From assembly GCF_030272615.1 (NCBI RefSeq), contig NC_081412.1:544314870-544378869 (forward strand): a DNA stretch of 64,000 bases, in the 5' to 3' direction. The stretch is from Cryptomeria japonica (Eukaryota; Streptophyta; Pinopsida; Cupressales; Cupressaceae). Positions within the stretch are counted from its first letter, which is position 1. Each line of letters opens with the position of its first letter. The position numbers and the translations under genes were made by a program. Under the pieces are notes generated by a model. That model was given only the letters and a program-made list of their open reading frames with translations. It had not been told where the DNA came from and made no database searches. This document shows positions 58,840 to 64,000 of the stretch, piece after piece.

Positions 58840-59960
58840 GTTGTCATTAGAGCATAATTAACTTGATGAGTCTTTTGATAAATTTTTTGAAGACTCTTGT
58901 TCTTTAAAGCATTGGACCTCAACTATATCAAAAGTTTCCTTTGAACATTCATTGGTTTCATAAAAATTAGAAGATTCATTATTATCTATGACCACTAGTG
59001 GAATAGGAGAGGATTTTATCATATCTTCAAATCCTTCATTAAACTTAACATTCCTACTTTTGAACACATACTCCACACTAGGATCATACAACCTATATCC
59101 TTTCCTTTGATCATTATAACCCACACAGAATGCACTTAACACTCCTCTTATCAATTTGCTTTCTCTAATCTCATTTGGTACATGTGCAAATGCTTCACAT
59201 CCAAATACTTTGAAATGCTTAATATTTGCTAAAAAATTGTATATACCATCACTCTTAATTCCAGTTGTCACTATTTTATATCCATCATTAATATTCTTGA
59301 TTAAACACTTATCACAATAGAACTCCACTTTATAACCATGTTGAGTTATTTGACTTATTGAGAGAAGATTTTTGGTCAACTTTGGTACAAGATTCACATC
59401 TATTACTGTCCATTTTTTACCATCATTTCCTTTCATTGAAATTGAACCTATTCCTTCAATTGCATGTGGACTATCATCAACAAGAAATATTCTTGCACCT
59501 TTACTCTATTCTAAGTTGTTAAAGAAATTTTTATTGTAGGCCATATGTTGATTAGCTCCTGAATCAATATACCATGTGTCACTTGAATTTCCTTGAGTAA
59601 CCAAAGAAGCTATCATTATATTATGATCACCGTCTTCTTGAAAAAAAATTAATTGCCTTCTTTGAATAAATCTCCTTTGTCCGTATGATTTCTTAAGACA
59701 TTGATCAGTTTTATGCCCTTCTTGTCAACAATTGTAACATATGATAGCATTTTCTCTTTTATAATTACTTTTGTAATTCCTCCATTCATTTTGTTGCTTT
59801 TGAAAACAATCTCTTTGTTGATAATTTCCTGATTGATTCCATTGTTTATTATTTCTATATTGATTTCTTTGATTTGATTTTTGATTTTGGTATAATTTAC
59901 TTTGAGTATAATTCTTATATTTTGTATTGACCACAAATGCTTTGGATCTAAATTACAAAA
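58840..59960 (-). mobile_element. Ty1/Copia fragment (Copia-4)
   Basis: Minus-strand pieces follow Copia order. The gag end has a knuckle-like CYNC motif (59725-59934), then a protease-like WYIDSGANQHM near 59560. The frame 58858-59436 holds the post-protease LLSISQITQHGYKVEF and, directly after it, integrase C-terminal motifs (VFGCEAFAHVPNE, FCVGYNDQRKGYRLY, KSRNVKFNE). LTRs were not found. It is a short broken remnant of a different Copia lineage from Copia-1, inserted upstream of GLR-2. Confidence 0.82.
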
Positions 59961-60054
59961 GCATATGCAAATGTTATTCCAAAATGCTAATGCACAATTG
60001 ATTAAAATAAACAACTGGTTAATATATAATTACATATGTACATACCATGTGAAT

Positions 60055-60536
60055 TAGTAGACTAATAATAGTCTCACCCAAGTTTTTCAACGGGTGGAAT
60101 ACTGTACAATTCTATTCTTTCCGTCCATCTTTTCCCTGTTCAGCTCTTCGGAAACTGCGAGTAAAATAATACGAAGTTTCGCCCATTGACAAAAAATGTG
60201 TATAGGTACATTGTTTGAATCAAATTGTCGTATTTTATGACTAACGAAAAGACAGATCCATTGTAACACTCTTTGGGAAAGTGCGAGGAAAATGGTAAGA
60301 AGATTCGCATATTACCCAAATTCGTAAAGATTGTCTGAATCAAATAGTCAACAATTTATGAATAACCCAAGTATGGAACGACACCTATTGTCGGTAACGT
60401 GAAGATCCCGCCTAATCGAGTCAGTCAACACCCTTCCTGCCATCGGAGGAAATAAGTTAACATTTATGTTAACTTTTCAATGAAGCGTTTCTAGCGTTCG
60501 ATTATGCAAAATTACCTCACCATAACAGCGTAAAGT
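60055..60536 (+). repeat. 5' flank of GLR-2, duplicate of the GLR-1 flank
   Basis: It shares blocks with 43440-44106, most clearly CTGCCATCGGAGGA followed by TTAACAT. It includes the presumed promoter and leader of GLR-2; no firm TATA assignment can be made. Confidence 0.62.
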
Positions 60537-63500
60537 ATGGCCAGCAGAGGCAATTATGGGTATGAAGTTGCGGTGCGGATTGCGTTGGGAATTCTTTTAT
60601 TATGCGGGGCTTCCTCTGGAGAAATGAATGGTTCATCAATAAACATAGGTGCTATAATTTAGTTAGACACAACTAATGGAAAACTAGCTAGGACTGCTAT
60701 TGAATTGGCGGTTGAAGACGTAAATAGAAATACCAGCGTTCTGAATGGCACGATCCTTAATATTCATATCCGAGACTCCAAACAAGATGCACTGACAGGC
60801 GCTTCTGCAGGTAACAAAACCTCCTCTTAACCGAATACATCTGTTTATTATTGCTCTCTTTTTGTGTTCCTTTTTTTTTTTTTTGAAATAAAACAGAATA
60901 GTAATGGGTTGCTGTAATGAATATTGCAGCATTGGAACTGATAAGAAAAGGATGTGTAAGCATAGTCGGTCCACAGACATCCGTGGTGGCTGAGTTCGTT
61001 GGGTATTTGGGCGTTGCAGCGCATGTTCCAGTTGTGACATTTGGTGCAACAAATCCCTCTCTCTCCATGCATCGATACCCTTACTTCATTCGTACAGTAC
61101 CCAATGATAAAATGCAAATGAGGGCAATAGCAAAGCTGGTAGACCTGTATAGATGGAGGGATGTGGCACTTGTGTATGATGATATGGGGACAGGGGCCGT
61201 CCCCGCCATAACGGATGCCTTGAGAGAAGTGGAGGCAAATATTGTTTTGAAAGCTGCAGTGCCTCCCCAGGCCAACGTCTCTTCAATGAGAAAGCTTCTT
61301 GAGGATGAGCTGATGGGGTTGGAGTCGCGAGTATTTATCGTGCATATGCATGATGATTTAGCTTTAATGCTGTTTTCCGAGGCGTCCAAATTAGGAATGA
61401 TAGGCAGTGAGTATGTATGGATCATTACCGATGCATGTGCCAACCTACTGGACTGGTTCAATATTACTTCTCTCCTTTCAATGAATGGTGTGTTGGGGAT
61501 CAGAAGAACACTCCCACAAACCGATCAGCGAAAGATGAATGAATTTGCTAAAAGATGGAAGCAGCGGCGTAGAGCACAGAATCCTACAATACAAAAACTG
61601 GAATTAAATGCCCGTGCACTTGTTGCATATGATACAACATGGGCGCTTGCTTATGCAATCGATCATCTTCTGCGTCAGGGATCGTTTAATGGTGGTTTCT
61701 CAGCGACCTCTAGCAGCACCGAGATTTTAAATTTCAAGTTTTTTGACGGTGGAGAGGATTTGCTTAATCAGATTCTTGACACACGTCTTGGCCTTAGTGG
61801 CCCTGTTCGAATAAGTCGAGAAAGGGATGAATCTTTGGAGTGCTCATATGATATAATAAATGTGATTGGAAATAGTTATAAAGTAGTAGGGTCGTGGACA
61901 GAAAAGGGCCTGAATATATCGTCGAAACACGTAGTCCATTGGGGCGGTGGATCAAGAAAGACGCCACGTGGGTGGGTGAAACCTGCGCCAGGCAAAAAAT
62001 ATAAAATAGCGGTGCCTTGGCTGCGAGGGTTTACACAATTCATCCGAGTAAAACCAGATCTTGCTAACGCTGGTGCACAAAACCAGATTTATGAGATTAC
62101 GGGCTTCTCCATTGATGTGTTCAGCTCAGTGCTCAAAAGAATGGACTACAAATTGCCCTATGAATTGATACCTTATGGAACTGGCAATGTCACTGCGGGC
62201 TACTATGATGACCTCGTCTACCAGGTCTATCTCCAGGTCAGTTAAGTTCTCTTCATTTATGCATTGTAAATCTATATTTCCAATTAGCCCACTGAAATAA
62301 ATTTTGAAAACCCGAGCAGAAATTCGATGCGGTTGTGGGAGATGTAACGGTGCTTGCAAATCGTAGCAAGTATGTGGATTTCACACAGCCGTATACGGAG
62401 TCGGGTCTGATAATGGTGGTAGCACTTTCAGACAAGCGATCAAGTGACTCCTGGGCCTTCCTGCGCCCCTTTACTCCAGCCATGTGGATAGCTACTTTTA
62501 CATTTTTCATATTCACGGGAGGTGTTGTTTGGTGTCTGGAGCACAGACAAAATAGGCAATTTAGAGGGACGCCTCGGAAACAAGTCTTCACACTCATCTG
62601 GTACTTCTCCTCACTCTCTCTTTGTCTATAATTCTATACATTATTCACAGCGTTAGTTTATATAATATTTGTATATCTATCTATAGCATTTTATTGATGG
62701 TTAAGCTTAAACAGTCTGCAGCTTCTCGTGAGTGTGTTCACTGTTATGTAGAGAGAGAAACCACCCAAATAGTTCATACTGTTTGTTATGACCACAGATG
62801 AGAACACAGTGGAATACATTCATCTATCCAATGGATTTGGATAGGTTATATGTAGTTAATTTAAAATTAAATTATTCTAACATTCATTTATTGTATTTGA
62901 ATTTGAAAATGTTTCTTAAATAAAATGCGTACGTATTTTGTTCTGTATGTGATAATTAAGCCTCATCGAATATTTATTTACAAATTTATAATTGTCAATT
63001 TTTTTATTTCTGATTCAATTACTTGTCTTTAATATGCAGGTTTTCCTTTTCCACCCTCTTCACTACTCAAAGTAACCAGATTTTATCCCCGTGTTTTCAT
63101 TACTAATGGTCAAACTAAAGTGCAATTTACATCGCTTAAAAATCTAAAATTAATTTTGTGCGTTGCGCAGGGGAAAGGATTGTAAGCAGCCTGGGTAAAG
63201 CAGTGGTCCTTATTTGGCTTTTTGTAGCTTTTGTGTTAGTGTCTAGTTACACCGCCAGCCTGTCGTCGATGCTTACTGAGAGAGAAATTGTGCCGAAGGT
63301 TGAGAGCGTTGAATCTCTGATCACCCAAAATTTGCCCATCGGGTATCGACAGGGATCTTTCATAGACAAGTATTTAGAACAACAGCTCGGTGTGAATAAA
63401 AGCGTACTTCGCCCATATTCATCTGCACAAGAGTATGTCATTGCACTGAAGAAGGGACCTAGTAACGGAGGGGTGGCTGCCGTATTTGGTGGGCAAACTA

Positions 63501-64000
63501 TTGCCGAAAAAATATTTTTGTCAACAGGATGCAAAGACTTTGAGAAACTTGGTCCCACGTACAAAACGGGAGGCTTCGCATTTGTAAGTCTAGAAATTTT
63601 CCTGTAATCGCAGACTCGTTTAACTCACAAAACAATATGATTGATTCATATTGTATGTGCAGGTGTTTCCAAAGGGGTCTCCGCTGGTTTCAGACATCTC
63701 CAAGGCTATATTAAATCTTTCAGAAAGCAAAGATATGCAAGAAATTCGAAAAAGGTGGCTCCACTCAAGTGAAAGCAAATGCAGCTTGGAGTCTGGTGGA
63801 GTCGAATCAAACAAATTGAGCCTCAAAAACTTTTGGGGAATATTTTTGCTGACAGGATGTGTATCTTTTCTCACCCTTGTCTACTATTTGTGTCGCTTGA
63901 TCTATCGATTTGTGCACAAAAATGAAAATTCATCTCATGTTAACTCTGTATCCACCCGATTGCGAAAGTTTGCCAATTATGCAGACAAGAAGGAGATCTC
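60537..64000 (+). CDS. Glutamate-receptor-like gene copy 2 (GLR-2), continues past right edge
   Basis: Exons with GT-AG borders: 60537-60810, 60930-62236, 62320-62600, 63040-63071 (32 bases), 63171-63583 and 63663-beyond. The product is a plant GLR, a ligand-gated cation channel of the plasma membrane. Signal peptide VRIALGILLLCGASSG; ANF-receptor domain ~30-390; S1 from ~448 (YKIAVPWLRGF to ANRSKYVDFTQPYTESGL); M1 ~581 (MWIATFTFFIFTGGVVW); pore segment spanning exons 3-4; M3 SSYTASLSSMLT; S2 with KKGPSNGG and GPTYKTGGFAF; M4 ~825 (FWGIFLLTGCVSFLTLVYYL). Exon 1 has an in-frame TAG at 60660-60662 where GLR-1 has GCG, so it is either a young pseudogene or a disabled allele. The acidic pair after GGVAA(I/V)F is GG here (EE in GLR-1). 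Confidence 0.9.
63040..63071 (+). other. 32-base micro-exon (exon 4) of GLR-2
   Basis: The preceding exon ends ATCTG before GTACTT. This exon starts after ATATGCAG and ends CTCAAA before GTAACC, and the next begins GGGAAAGG after GCGCAG. Joined, these give IWFSFSTLFTTQRERIV, the GLR pore-loop pattern, in frame. GLR-1 has the same micro-exon at 46389-46420. Confidence 0.85.

Noticed and set aside
58689-58922. Short minus-strand frame downstream of Copia-4
   Set aside because: It is a low-complexity Lys/Phe/Tyr-rich translation of an A/T run, with no domain.

Overview
This window looks like a slice of a large, transposon-packed seed-plant genome. A gymnosperm such as a conifer is most likely, but that is inference: the evidence is the AT-rich and deeply nested old retroelements, RNase H-bearing plant L1-type LINEs, a Copia polymerase of seed-plant type, and plant glutamate-receptor-like (GLR) genes with GT-AG introns. 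The only host genes I recognise are two GLR copies on the + strand about 16.4 kb apart: GLR-1 (44107-47026, a clear pseudogene) and GLR-2 (60537 to beyond the right edge, well preserved apart from one in-frame TAG in exon 1). Their 5' flanks also match, so a block was duplicated and later pushed apart by insertions.

Layout. 1-2640: 3' half of a Copia element (+). 3458-11007: LINE-A (-), with a 20-bp target-site duplication (TSD). 11028-13700: mostly unassigned. 13711-18855: a gag-protease Ty3/Gypsy-type element (-) with TSD AACTC, inserted in an older LTR; its left LTR carries LINE-E, which has ORF1 only and a 19-bp TSD. 20701-21497: three tandem copies of a ~265-bp unit. 21792-38425: an old Copia element (-) with ~1.59-kb LTRs. 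LINE-D (26326-36391, -) is inserted in its gag, and LINE-C (~29430-30866, +) is inserted in LINE-D. 38431-43440: unassigned AT-rich DNA. 44107-47026: GLR-1. 48538-56506: LINE-B (-), with a 17-bp TSD. 58840-59960: a Copia fragment (-). 60537-64000: GLR-2.

The most interesting observation is that the LINE family (copies A, B, C, D) carries a third open reading frame, ORF3, downstream of ORF2 (endonuclease-RT-RNase H). In LINE-B it is fully open for 534 codons. The same protein, with a conserved core block containing (H/Y)HF..LNHFRHG and H(Q/E)GL, a Lys/Glu-rich middle and a coiled-coil-like C-terminus, is recognisable as decayed copies at the same place in LINE-A and LINE-D, and as the main content of the 5'-truncated LINE-C. 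The standard plant L1 layout has two ORFs. The family also shares a four-base ATGA overlap between ORF1 and ORF2, and a non-poly(A) 3' end: a small GGTTT...AAACC hairpin followed by a TAATCAAAA-like terminus.
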